A stretch of DNA of 18,390 nucleotides. Source: an uncultured Bacilli bacterium. Lineage in GTDB: Bacteria > Bacillota_I > Bacilli_A > RF39 > UBA660. Below are positions 1 through 6,608 of the stretch, piece by piece. Made by a program: the position numbers and the translations under genes. Position 1 is the first letter of the stretch; every line of letters starts with the position of its first letter. The stretch is taken from the NCBI GenBank assembly GCA_934141575.1, contig CAKPCJ010000023.1:1-18390 (forward strand), read 5' to 3'. The notes beneath the pieces are model-generated. The model had not been told where the DNA came from and searched no databases. It saw only the letters and a program-made list of their open reading frames with translations.

Positions 1-677
1 CAAAAGAAGCAAAATCAATAGCAGATAGTGATATAGTAAAAGATGATGGTAAATCAACAGAAACACCAACAGTTACATATAAAGCATACCAAATAGGAGA
101 TAGTGTAACATTAAAAGATGGAACAACATGGCATGTAATAGAAGCAAGTGATAGTAAGACAGAAACAGTAACATTATTTGCAGACAAAAATTTTAAGAGT
201 GACGGAAGTGAATGGTCCAATAAAACTAGCGAATGTGATGATTATAAGCTAGAGTTTGATACAAATAATTCAAATGTATATGAAACCTCATCTATCAAAG
301 ATTTCCTAGAAAATAAAGTTAGACCATACATAAATAATAGTTTGACTAGTGCTGTTGGAACATCAATAAATAGTATACGTTTAATAACAGTAGATGAAAT
401 ATGTAGCATAATAAATAATGCAGATAGCAATAATGATTGTACGTTAGATAAGGCATACTATGATTCTAATGGCTTTAAGAGGCTAATTGAAGCATTTTCT
501 AATGTACCAGAATGGTTATACTCCACATACTATTGGACAATGACACCAGGCGCTTCCAACTTTACTGATGTGTATTACGTATTTCCTGCTAGCGCCATTG
601 GTATTTTCGTCGCGCACCACGATGGCGCTATTGGGGCTCGTCCAGTAATAGTAACTCTTAAATCTAATATTAAATAA
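1..677 (+). CDS. C-terminal part of a surface/prepilin-type protein with a DUF6273-like domain (5' end outside window)
   Basis: The frame is open from the first bases (first full codon at 3) to TAA at 675-677, so about 224 residues of a longer protein are present; the first internal ATG (342) is not a credible start. Seen: a YKAYQIGDSVTLKDG strand pattern followed by TWHVIEASDS, then a region with two Cys residues, RLITVDEI, YWTMTPG and a final GARPVIVTLKS. This order, a WTMSP-like motif then ARPVI near the C terminus, is typical of the DUF6273-like ends of secreted or prepilin-like proteins in gut Bacillota (from family knowledge). The N-terminal anchor that would show a prepilin or signal peptide is not in the window. 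Codons in the last third of the gene differ sharply from the rest (many NNC codons, few A). Function is unknown; a surface ligand-binding role is inferred. Confidence 0.7.
   Translation, partial: KEAKSIADSDIVKDDGKSTETPTVTYKAYQIGDSVTLKDGTTWHVIEASDSKTETVTLFADKNFKSDGSEWSNKTSECDDYKLEFDTNNSNVYETSSIKDFLENKVRPYINNSLTSAVGTSINSIRLITVDEICSIINNADSNNDCTLDKAYYDSNGFKRLIEAFSNVPEWLYSTYYWTMTPGASNFTDVYYVFPASAIGIFVAHHDGAIGARPVIVTLKSNIK
541..640 (+). other. Candidate DGR variable region in the DUF6273-like domain
   Basis: By hand count, 52 of these 100 bases are G or C and only 17 are A, whereas the preceding 60 bases of the same gene (481-540) have 20 A, and the window as a whole is visibly A-rich. The codons run GGC, GCT, TCC, AAC ... 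TAC ... AGC, GCC ... TTC, GTC ... CAC, CAC, GAT, GGC, i.e. a dense set of NNC/NNT codons with scattered first and second bases. Adenine-directed mutagenesis of template AAC/AAT codons would leave this pattern. The block ends at the invariant-looking GARPVI motif. No template copy lies in the window, so this is inferred from composition only. Confidence 0.5.
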
Positions 678-735
678 TATGTATAATGTAGTGAGTAAGA
701 TAACTAAAGTACTTAGAAAGAAGATAAAATGTGAT

Positions 736-787
736 AACGGTAAAGCTCGTCTTAAGTTTACTTAAGGCGAGTAGAAGCCGTTTTTTT
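736..787 (+). terminator. Strong hairpin plus T-tract downstream of the DUF6273-like gene
   Basis: A 12-bp stem (746-757 with 760-771, one G-T wobble at 750/767) has a tight TTTA-type loop. Around it AACGG (736-740) pairs with CCGTT (778-782), and seven T follow at 781-787. It reads as an intrinsic terminator 59 bases after the stop codon. If the upstream gene is a DGR target, it could also serve as the short hairpin/cruciform such systems need downstream of the variable region. Confidence 0.8.
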
Positions 788-1114
788 CTTGTGCATATAA
801 TTAATTATAAATATTTAAAAGGGTTTATTTTTTTTTGAATATTTAATAATTATAATATTTTGTCTATTAATAGATAGATATATTGGTTTAAGTTAGTACA
901 GTTTTTATTAATTTAGCTTTATGGTTACTTTAATAACAGAATATGTGGAAATCTTAATTGAATTTAGTATATAATCTTAGTAATTTTAACAAATTAAAAA
1001 AATATTTAAACTAAATTTAGATAATTTAACAATTAGATTTATCTTAAATCAATTAAAAAGAAGTTCAATGTACTTAACTCTAAATAAAAATAATGCAATA
1101 CACGAAATAAACTG
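788..1114. other. Gene-free AT-rich spacer
   Basis: No reading frame with a credible start and ribosome binding site was found on either strand. The stretch is almost entirely A/T, with a small inverted repeat GATTTA-TCT-TAAATC near 1036. No template repeat, tRNA-like fold or insertion-sequence end was recognised. It separates the terminator at 736-787 from the promoter at 1115-1143. Confidence 0.6.
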
Positions 1115-1143
1115 TTGACATTAACATAAAAAGTCTATATAAT
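1115..1143 (+). promoter_or_regulatory. Consensus sigma-A promoter
   Basis: TTGACA (1115-1120) and TATAAT (1138-1143) are both perfect and 17 bp apart. Transcription should begin near 1150, about 20 bases before the ATG at 1170. A CTCTTT at 1145-1150 can pair with AAAGGG at 1156-1161 in the SD. Confidence 0.8.
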
Positions 1144-1169
1144 ACTCTTTGCTAAAAAGGGGTGACATT

Positions 1170-1601
1170 ATGGATAATGGAATTATGTTAGTTTGTGGAA
1201 GTATCGACAAAGATGAAAAGTATGATTCAATTAAAACGATATGTGAAGTTTATACTGAATTATATGTATATGATGTGCCTAAAATTATAGAATTATCTGA
1301 AGGCCAGAATAATAATTTATATCAAAATTTAACAATAATAGTACAAAATTCAAAATTAGTAGTTATTGATGCTAGTAACGGTTCAGTTATAAACGGAATT
1401 GTTTTGCAATTAGCTGAAGAAAAAAATATTCCTACTTTCGTTTTGAACAAGAAAGGCAAACAAAATTTGACAACTACTATTTGTAATTATATGGATAATA
1501 TATATGAAGTTGCAACTTATGATAAAGAGCCGAGTGAAGCATTAGATAGGGTAGCTTCATTTGCAAAACAATATGCAACATTAAGCAAACAAAAGAAATA
1601 A
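1170..1601 (+). CDS. Nucleoside 2-deoxyribosyltransferase-like protein
   Basis: 143 residues. The ATG at 1170 is chosen because AAGGGGTG (1157-1164) lies 5 bases upstream; an in-frame TTG at 1149 sits at or before the predicted transcription start. Seen: a short N-terminal beta strand (IMLVCGS), then a central SKLVVIDASNGSVINGIV stretch followed by helix and a IPTFVLNKKG strand. The order 'hydrophobic strand - D - small residues - N/V-G-I-x-x-Q/E-L-A-x-x-K-x-I-P' resembles the nucleoside 2-deoxyribosyltransferase/PF05014 superfamily fold, in which an Asp and a Glu in this region serve catalysis. The usual Glu is not clearly in place (GIVLQLAEE), so activity is doubtful. It is a single-gene unit between its own promoter and a terminator. 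It could alternatively be another Rossmann-like protein. Confidence 0.4.
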   Translation: MDNGIMLVCGSIDKDEKYDSIKTICEVYTELYVYDVPKIIELSEGQNNNLYQNLTIIVQNSKLVVIDASNGSVINGIVLQLAEEKNIPTFVLNKKGKQNLTTTICNYMDNIYEVATYDKEPSEALDRVASFAKQYATLSKQKK

Positions 1602-1619
1602 GAAATTATTTCTTTTTTT
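1592..1619 (+). terminator. Intrinsic terminator overlapping the stop codon
   Basis: AAAGAAATAA (1592-1601) pairs with TTATTTCTTT (1606-1615) across a GAAA loop, with T to 1619. The stem is long but AT-only apart from one pair. The TAA stop (1599-1601) of the preceding gene is inside the left arm. Confidence 0.6.
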
Positions 1620-1626
1620 CATACAA

Positions 1627-1654
1627 TCGACATTTTTTAAAACAGTACTATTAT
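1627..1654 (+). promoter_or_regulatory. Possible promoter of spoIIP
   Basis: TCGACA (1627-1632) and TATTAT (1649-1654) are 16 bp apart, right after the terminator. A sporulation sigma factor could use different boxes, so the assignment to sigma-A is weak. Confidence 0.3.
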
Positions 1655-1674
1655 ATATTTATATTGGTGATAAT

Positions 1675-2673
1675 ATGGCTAAATTTAGAGCAGGTAAAAA
1701 AAGAAGAAGATTTAAAATAAAGTATTTATTATTTATTCTTATAGTTTATATTAGCTACTCTGCAACATTTTACTTTTTATCGCATAAATATATAAATATA
1801 GACAATGAACAATTTCTTAAATATATGCTGTCTGAATCAAATCATAACTTGATATATAGATATTCAAAAACTAATTTTATTAATAAAGCACTATCATATT
1901 TTACAGATATTGACATAACTAATCCGGTTTCTATATTAGATACAGCGTTTGTTATTAATAAAGAACCTTCTTCAGATGAAGATGAAAATAATTTAGAAGA
2001 ATTAAAGAAAATTTCTCAATATATAGAAGACCCCTTTGAATCAGAAGTTTCATCCCCGGTAGTATATCTTTATAACACTCATCAGTTAGAAAACTACAGT
2101 TCTAAAAATTTAGAAGCTTATAATATAACACCTAACGTAATGATGGCATCTTATATTTTACGTGAAAACCTTAATAACCTTGGAATTAAAACCATAGTAG
2201 AAGAAGGAGATGTAACGGCACTTTTAGCAGAAAAAGGTTGGAAGTACGTAAGAAGTTATAGAATAACTAGATCTTTAATGGAAAAGAAAATATTAGAAGA
2301 ACCAACTTTAGAATATTTTATAGATGTACATAGGGACTCGGTTGCTAGGAAATATACAACTTATGAAGAAAATGGAGTAAGTTATGCAAAAATATTATTT
2401 GTAGTGGGATTAGAAAATAAAAATTATGCTCCAAATCTTGAACTTGCTAAAAAAATAAGTTCCATGATAAACAGTAAAAAGAATGGTTTAAGCAAAGGTA
2501 TATTAACAAGAGAAGGTCCTACTGTAAATGGTGTATACAATCAGGACTTTTCTCCAAATACAATGCTTATGGAAATAGGCGGAGTTGATAATACAATAGA
2601 AGAAGTAAACAATACGCTTGAAATAGTGGCACAAGTTTTAAGTGAATATATTAAGGAGAAGAAAAATGGCTAA
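1675..2673 (+). CDS. spoIIP: Stage II sporulation protein P (peptidoglycan amidase/endopeptidase)
   Basis: 332 residues. ATG at 1675 follows GGTGA (1666-1670). SpoIIP removes stem peptides and cleaves cross-links in septal peptidoglycan during engulfment of the forespore, working with SpoIID and SpoIIM in the mother-cell membrane (family knowledge). Seen: basic N terminus, one membrane segment at about 17-38, a low-similarity spacer with an acidic patch (about 99-110), then the catalytic domain: LYNTHQLENY (His136, Glu139), IDVHRDS (His219) and NQDFSPNTMLMEIGGVDNT (Glu300). These fit the zinc-binding His/His/Glu set of the family; YNTHQLENY replaces the commoner THNTESY form. The gene overlaps the next one by 8 bases, so the two are probably made together. 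It shows that this AT-rich organism, or its recent ancestor, has a sporulation programme. Confidence 0.9.
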   Translation: MAKFRAGKKRRRFKIKYLLFILIVYISYSATFYFLSHKYINIDNEQFLKYMLSESNHNLIYRYSKTNFINKALSYFTDIDITNPVSILDTAFVINKEPSSDEDENNLEELKKISQYIEDPFESEVSSPVVYLYNTHQLENYSSKNLEAYNITPNVMMASYILRENLNNLGIKTIVEEGDVTALLAEKGWKYVRSYRITRSLMEKKILEEPTLEYFIDVHRDSVARKYTTYEENGVSYAKILFVVGLENKNYAPNLELAKKISSMINSKKNGLSKGILTREGPTVNGVYNQDFSPNTMLMEIGGVDNTIEEVNNTLEIVAQVLSEYIKEKKNG

Positions 2674-2983
2674 AAAAATATTTTTTGGTAGTTTTTTGAC
2701 AGTGTTTATTTGCTTTTTAGTGCTTTATATAGTTGGAATGACTGGATATTTTGATTATAAACAACATGAAAAAATGGTAATTACAAAAGAAAATATGGAA
2801 AAATTTGAATCCGATGTAAAAGAAGGAAAAGATATAGATATGACAGACTACATGTTAGAAGAAGAGTATGATTACAATAACAGCGTGTCAAGAATGGGAA
2901 TGGATTTATCAAATAACATAGAAAAATATACTAAAATGATATTAGGTGGTGTATTTAAGGCAATAGATAAGGCTGTCAAATAA
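2666..2983 (+). CDS. Small single-pass membrane protein coupled to spoIIP
   Basis: 105 residues; family not recognised. ATG at 2666 is supported by AAGGAG (2653-2658) with a 7-base spacer; longer in-frame starts would run deeper into spoIIP. It overlaps the spoIIP stop by 8 bases. Seen: MAKK, one hydrophobic segment at about 5-25, then an outside-facing, strongly acidic and Met-rich region (KEGKDIDMTDYMLEEEYD) and a C-terminal helix NNIEKYTKMILGGVFKAI with amphipathic character. The coupling suggests it acts with SpoIIP at the mother-cell membrane, perhaps as an accessory or regulator, but nothing in the sequence proves this. Confidence 0.75.
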   Translation: MAKKIFFGSFLTVFICFLVLYIVGMTGYFDYKQHEKMVITKENMEKFESDVKEGKDIDMTDYMLEEEYDYNNSVSRMGMDLSNNIEKYTKMILGGVFKAIDKAVK

Positions 2984-3015
2984 TATTTACTTATTCGTTA
3001 AATTTTGATAAACTT

Positions 3016-3039
3016 AAAGCATAGCAAATTATGCTTTTT
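3016..3039 (+). terminator. Intrinsic terminator after the spoIIP unit
   Basis: AAAGCATA (3016-3023) pairs with TATGCTTT (3030-3037) across GCAAAT, and the T-tract covers 3035-3039. It lies 32 bases past the previous stop and ahead of the lepA start, which argues against any lepA start upstream of it. Confidence 0.65.
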
Positions 3040-3061
3040 ATTATGGAATAAGGTGAACAAA

Positions 3062-4846
3062 TTGGATATAACAAAAATAAGAAACTTCTCTATAATCGCG
3101 CATATAGATCATGGAAAAAGTACATTAGCGGATAGAATACTAGAGATAACAGGTGCCATAGAGAAAAGAGAAATGAAGGAACAATTACTAGACTCAATGG
3201 ATTTGGAAAGAGAAAGAGGTATTACAATTAAACTTAATGCGGTACAATTAAAATACAAGGGATATTTACTGCATTTAATTGATACGCCTGGTCATGTTGA
3301 CTTTTCATATGAAGTATCAAGAAGTTTAGCTGCCTGTGAGGGTGCAATACTTGTAGTAGATGCTACGCAAGGAATAGAAGCTCAAACATTAGCAAACGTT
3401 TATTTAGCTCTTGAAAATGATTTAACTATAATACCAGTTGTAAACAAAATTGATCTTCCAAATGCAGAACCAGAAAGAAGAAGACAAGAACTTGTTGAAA
3501 CATTTGGCTTCGATGAGGATGAAGTGCTTTTTGTAAGTGGTAAAACAGGTTATGGTGTTGAGGATTTATTAAACAGAGTAATAGAAAAAATTCCACATCC
3601 AACGACAAATTCTGATAAATTACAAGCATTAATATTTGATAGTTATTTTGACTCATACAAAGGTGTCATCGCAAACGTAAGAATTGTAAACGGAAGTATT
3701 AAGGTCGGAGACAAAATAAAAATGATGTCAACAGGAGCAATTTACGATGTTATTGAACTTGGAACGGCAACACCTAAACACGTTAAGAAAAATGAGCTTT
3801 TACCAGGTGAAGTAGGGTATATAGGTGCAAGTATTAAAAGCATAACAGATATAAAAGTTGGTGACACAATAACAAGTTTTGATAATCCTTGTGAAGAGCC
3901 ATTACCTGGATATAAACCAATGAAATCCATGGTTTATTCTGGAATATATCCAGTAGAAACAAATAAGTATGACCATTTAAAAGAAGCATTAGAAAAATTA
4001 AAGTTAAATGATGCATCTCTAACTTATGAACCAGAAACATCGCAATCACTTGGATTTGGTTTTAGATGTGGTTTTCTAGGATTGCTTCATATGGATATAA
4101 TAAGAACTAGGATAGAGCGAGAATTTAATATTGATGTAATCTTAACAAGCCCATCAGTTATATACGAAGTAACTCAAACAGATGGAAACATTATTTATAT
4201 TGATAGCCCAGCAAAAATGCCAGAAAGGGTAAGAATACAATATATAAAAGAACCATATATAAAAGCAAATATCTTTGTCCCTAATGAATATGTTGGCGCA
4301 ATAATGAAATTATGTGAAGAAAAACGTGGAAATTACGTAGGAATGGATTATGTAGACAAAACAAGAGTTAATGTTAAATATGAACTTCCACTTTCTGAAA
4401 TAGTGTATGATTTCTTTGATAAATTAAAAAGCAACACAAAAGGATATGCTTCATTTGATTATGATTATATAGGCAACAGAGTGAGCGATTTAGTGAAGAT
4501 GGATATACTTCTTAATGGTGAAGAAGTAGATGCACTTAGTTTAATAGTCCACAAGGATTTTGCATATAAGCGAGGAAAAGCTATAGTTGATAAATTAAAA
4601 GAAATAATACCTAGACAGCAGTTTGAAGTACCAATTCAAGCCTCAATTGGAAGTAAAGTTATCGCTAGAAGTGATATAAAAGCAGTTAGAAAAAATGTAC
4701 TTGCAAAATGTTACGGCGGCGATGTATCAAGAAAAAGAAAGCTTTTAGAAAAGCAAAAAGAAGGAAAGAAAAAAATGAAAATGTTAGGAAGCGTAGAAGT
4801 ACCTAGTGAAGCATTTTTATCTATCCTATCTATGGATGAGGAATAG
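3062..4846 (+). CDS. lepA: Elongation factor 4 / LepA translational GTPase
   Basis: 594 residues, close to the usual 595-615. Start chosen: TTG at 3062, 5 bases after TAAGGTGA (3049-3056), which gives the standard LDITKIRNFSIIAHIDHGKST beginning. EF4 is a ribosome-associated GTPase that affects initiation and elongation, notably under ionic stress (family knowledge). Seen: G1 AHIDHGKST (13-21), G2 RGIT (52-55), G3 DTPGH (74-78), G4 NKID (128-131), then the EF-Tu-like domain 2, the two EF-G-like alpha/beta domains (QSLGFGFRCGFLGLLHMDI), and the LepA-specific C-terminal domain ending in the ARSDIKAVRKNVLAKCYGGD and SRKRKLLEKQKEGKKKMK segments. All signature motifs are intact. The next gene starts 4 bases after the stop, using an SD within the last lepA codons. 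Confidence 0.97.
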   Translation: MDITKIRNFSIIAHIDHGKSTLADRILEITGAIEKREMKEQLLDSMDLERERGITIKLNAVQLKYKGYLLHLIDTPGHVDFSYEVSRSLAACEGAILVVDATQGIEAQTLANVYLALENDLTIIPVVNKIDLPNAEPERRRQELVETFGFDEDEVLFVSGKTGYGVEDLLNRVIEKIPHPTTNSDKLQALIFDSYFDSYKGVIANVRIVNGSIKVGDKIKMMSTGAIYDVIELGTATPKHVKKNELLPGEVGYIGASIKSITDIKVGDTITSFDNPCEEPLPGYKPMKSMVYSGIYPVETNKYDHLKEALEKLKLNDASLTYEPETSQSLGFGFRCGFLGLLHMDIIRTRIEREFNIDVILTSPSVIYEVTQTDGNIIYIDSPAKMPERVRIQYIKEPYIKANIFVPNEYVGAIMKLCEEKRGNYVGMDYVDKTRVNVKYELPLSEIVYDFFDKLKSNTKGYASFDYDYIGNRVSDLVKMDILLNGEEVDALSLIVHKDFAYKRGKAIVDKLKEIIPRQQFEVPIQASIGSKVIARSDIKAVRKNVLAKCYGGDVSRKRKLLEKQKEGKKKMKMLGSVEVPSEAFLSILSMDEE

Positions 4847-4850
4847 CGCT

Positions 4851-5429
4851 ATGACAAAAGAAGAGAAGATAAAGTTAGTTGTTGAAACTTATATAAATAA
4901 CCCAAATATAACAATTGCAGAGGTATCTAAAAAAACTGATATACCAGTATCCAGCGTACAAAGATACTTAAATGATCCCATTATTGTTAAATTGTTTAAT
5001 CCGGAAATTATTAGTAAACTTGAAACTCAAAAAATAAAGAACAAAGTAGATGGCAACAGAAAAGGTGGCATAAACTCATTTTTGAATAATGTACCTTTAA
5101 AAGAAGCAAATGGGCAATTTATTGGAAGTAAAAAATATACAGGTAGCAAAGACAGGTTGGAAGCAAAAAATAAAGTTGTGCTATGTTTATATAAATTAAT
5201 GATAACTAATAAATATAATTCATTAGAAGAATTAGCTGATGCTTATAATAAAAGTGTTACTGAAGAAGAAAAAATAACAAGGGATTATGTATATGACTGC
5301 TTTAATGCTTCATATGTTAAAGAGGCTTTAGGGGGAGAATTATATAAAGAAATACAAAATTGGTTAGCACATAACAGCATGTTAGGAAAAATAGAGGGTG
5401 CTAATATAACCAATTCTAAGAGAATTTGA
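4851..5429 (+). CDS. Helix-turn-helix protein, possibly SpoIIID-like
   Basis: 192 residues. ATG at 4851 follows GAGGAA (4838-4843) inside the end of lepA. Seen: a clear N-terminal helix-turn-helix at about 18-40 (ITIAEVSKKTDIPVSSVQRYL), then NKVDGNRKGGINS, a low-complexity linker, and a second helical unit with HTH-like spacing at about 120-160 (NSLEELADAYNKS ... TRDYVYDCF). The first half recalls the short sporulation regulator SpoIIID, which has one HTH followed by an NK..R..GG basic stretch, but this protein is twice as long and the match is weak. A DNA-binding role is well supported; the sporulation link is a guess from spoIIP and ymxH nearby. Its TGA stop lies inside the -35 box of the next promoter. 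Confidence 0.7.
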   Translation: MTKEEKIKLVVETYINNPNITIAEVSKKTDIPVSSVQRYLNDPIIVKLFNPEIISKLETQKIKNKVDGNRKGGINSFLNNVPLKEANGQFIGSKKYTGSKDRLEAKNKVVLCLYKLMITNKYNSLEELADAYNKSVTEEEKITRDYVYDCFNASYVKEALGGELYKEIQNWLAHNSMLGKIEGANITNSKRI

Positions 5430-5453
5430 CAAAATTAAAATTTGTGATATTAT
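5426..5453 (+). promoter_or_regulatory. Promoter, copy 1 of a duplicated promoter-leader
   Basis: TTGACA (5426-5431) and TATTAT (5448-5453), 16 bp apart. The -35 box overlaps the stop of the upstream gene. The leader contains CCTC-AAA-GAGG (5458-5468), whose right arm is the start of the SD GAGGGGGG. The same arrangement recurs at 5799-5853. Confidence 0.7.
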
Positions 5454-5479
5454 ATATCCTCAAAGAGGGGGGATTCTAG

Positions 5480-5779
5480 ATGTCTACAATAAATCAAGCA
5501 CCATATGATATTAAAACAAAAAAACGTGATTCAATAAAAAGAGAGATAATTAATTATTATCAAGAGTTAAAAAATCAAAATAGAATAGCTACAGTTGAAG
5601 AAATTATGCTAGAACTTGAAATAAATAGAGAAGAATTAGGAATGTTTTTTAAAGAATATAATTTAAATTTCAGAGAACAAGGAATGCTACCCATGGAAAT
5701 GACCATTTTGTTTCACACTAAATTCAAAAGTGAAAGATATAATTTTGAAAGAGAAAAACTAATAAGAATACTGCAATAG
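5480..5779 (+). CDS. Unknown small basic protein, shorter member of a tandem pair
   Basis: 99 residues; not a family I recognise. ATG at 5480, 7 bases after the run of G in the SD (5465-5472). The core IATVEEIMLELEINREELGMFF has HTH-like spacing and is followed by KEYNLNFREQGMLP and EMTILF. It matches the next gene at about 49 of 79 positions by eye, including the nearly invariant blocks TVEEIM, KEYNL, FREQGMLP, EMTILF and EREKLI. It stops right after EREKLI, lacking the 50-residue coiled-coil-like tail of its partner, so it is either a truncated copy or a core-domain form. No frameshift that would restore the tail was seen. It has its own promoter. Confidence 0.7.
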   Translation: MSTINQAPYDIKTKKRDSIKREIINYYQELKNQNRIATVEEIMLELEINREELGMFFKEYNLNFREQGMLPMEMTILFHTKFKSERYNFEREKLIRILQ

Positions 5780-5798
5780 AATATTCTGTAAAAAATAT

Positions 5799-5826
5799 TT
5801 GACAAAATCTAAAATTATGATATTAT
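5799..5826 (+). promoter_or_regulatory. Promoter, copy 2 of a duplicated promoter-leader
   Basis: TTGACA (5799-5804) and TATTAT (5821-5826), again 16 bp apart. The leader has CCC (5832-5834) opposite GGG (5840-5842) of the SD run GGGGG. Promoter and leader match copy 1 base for base over most of their length, apart from changes in the hairpin arms and the spacer. Confidence 0.75.
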
Positions 5827-5852
5827 ATATTCCCAAAAAGGGGGATTTTTAA

Positions 5853-6290
5853 ATGGCAAGAATATATACATCATTAAAACAACATAGAAGAGTAGAAAAA
5901 CAATATGAACATATGAAAAAGGGATTAATTGATTATTACAGAGAATTGAGAATCCAAAAGAAAATAGTTACAGTTGAAGAAATAATGGACGAATTTGGAA
6001 TAAAAGAAAGAGCACTTGACATTTTTTATAAAGAATATAATTTAACTTTTAGGGAACAAGGAATGTTACCTATAGAAATGACTATTTTATTTTATACTAA
6101 ATTTAAAAAGAAAAAATATAATTCTGAGAGAGAAAAATTAATAGAATATATAAGCAAAAGAAATAGTAAAAGGAACGAAATATATTCTCTTTTAAAGCCA
6201 CACATTGATGCACAAAAAGAACAATTGTTATTAGCAAGGAAACAATTATTAGAAGTACTAGGACAAGTTGAAAAGGTAAAAAGCAAGTAA
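5853..6290 (+). CDS. Unknown small basic protein, longer member of a tandem pair
   Basis: 145 residues; family not recognised. ATG at 5853, 8 bases after GGGGG (5840-5844). Residues about 20-95 are the region shared with the preceding gene: KIVTVEEIMDEFGIKERALDIF looks like a helix-turn-helix, followed by KEYNLTFREQGMLP and EMTILFYTKF. The tail from about 100 is a long charged helix with regular hydrophobic spacing (LLLARKQLLEVLGQVEKV), a likely coiled coil or dimerisation element. Basic throughout, no membrane segment or signal peptide, so it is probably a cytoplasmic DNA- or RNA-binding protein. Tandem duplication with its promoter is clear; the function is not. Confidence 0.75.
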   Translation: MARIYTSLKQHRRVEKQYEHMKKGLIDYYRELRIQKKIVTVEEIMDEFGIKERALDIFYKEYNLTFREQGMLPIEMTILFYTKFKKKKYNSEREKLIEYISKRNSKRNEIYSLLKPHIDAQKEQLLLARKQLLEVLGQVEKVKSK

Positions 6291-6306
6291 TTAGTTACTT
6301 GTTTTT
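6284..6306 (+). terminator. Intrinsic terminator overlapping the stop codon
   Basis: CAAGTAA (6284-6290) pairs with TTACTTG (6295-6301) across TTAG, followed by TTTTT (6302-6306). The TAA stop is the end of the left arm. Some readthrough must reach the next gene, since no separate promoter is evident. Confidence 0.7.
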
Positions 6307-6323
6307 AAATATTAGGAGGAATC

Positions 6324-6608
6324 ATGAAAAAGTTTATTATATTAAGCTACAACGATATATTAAAAATAGATAATTCTAAAGAAAGAAAAAGATGTTTGAG
6401 AAAATATAAATCAGCATTTATCTTTTTTATAAAGCCATTATATGAAACATTAAATGAAGATCAAAAATATGAATTTACTGAATTTTTAAATAAAGAAAAT
6501 GATTCAATATATTCAGCTTTAATAAAATTCAAAAGTTTGAGCAATCTAGGATTAGAAGAAGCAAGAGCAATTGCTGAAAAATCTCTTAAAAAGAAAGATA
6601 ATAGATGA
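6324..6608 (+). CDS. Unknown small protein overlapping hemW
   Basis: 94 residues; not recognised. ATG at 6324 follows a strong AGGAGGA (6314-6320). Mostly helical and basic: MKKFIILSYNDILKIDNSKERKRC, then ALIKFKSLSNLGLEEARAIAEKSLKKK. No membrane segment, signal peptide or catalytic motif. The gene ends in ATGA with hemW, so the two are translated together. It may be a lineage-specific addition to the lepA-hemW region. Confidence 0.65.
   Translation: MKKFIILSYNDILKIDNSKERKRCLRKYKSAFIFFIKPLYETLNEDQKYEFTEFLNKENDSIYSALIKFKSLSNLGLEEARAIAEKSLKKKDNR

Noticed and set aside
678..1148. DGR template repeat or reverse transcriptase fragment in the gap
   Set aside because: No stretch resembles the GC-rich variable region, and no reading frame of any size is present.
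3005..3061. N-terminal extension of lepA from TTG 3005
   Set aside because: It runs through the terminator hairpin at 3016-3039 and has no SD; TTG 3062 has one and gives the standard LepA start.
3426..4049. Three minus-strand reading frames within lepA
   Set aside because: They are shadows of conserved lepA codons, without SD sites or recognisable protein features.
5780..5798. Frameshift remnant of the missing C-terminal tail of the 5480 gene
   Set aside because: The bases after its stop do not match the tail of the 5853 gene in any frame.
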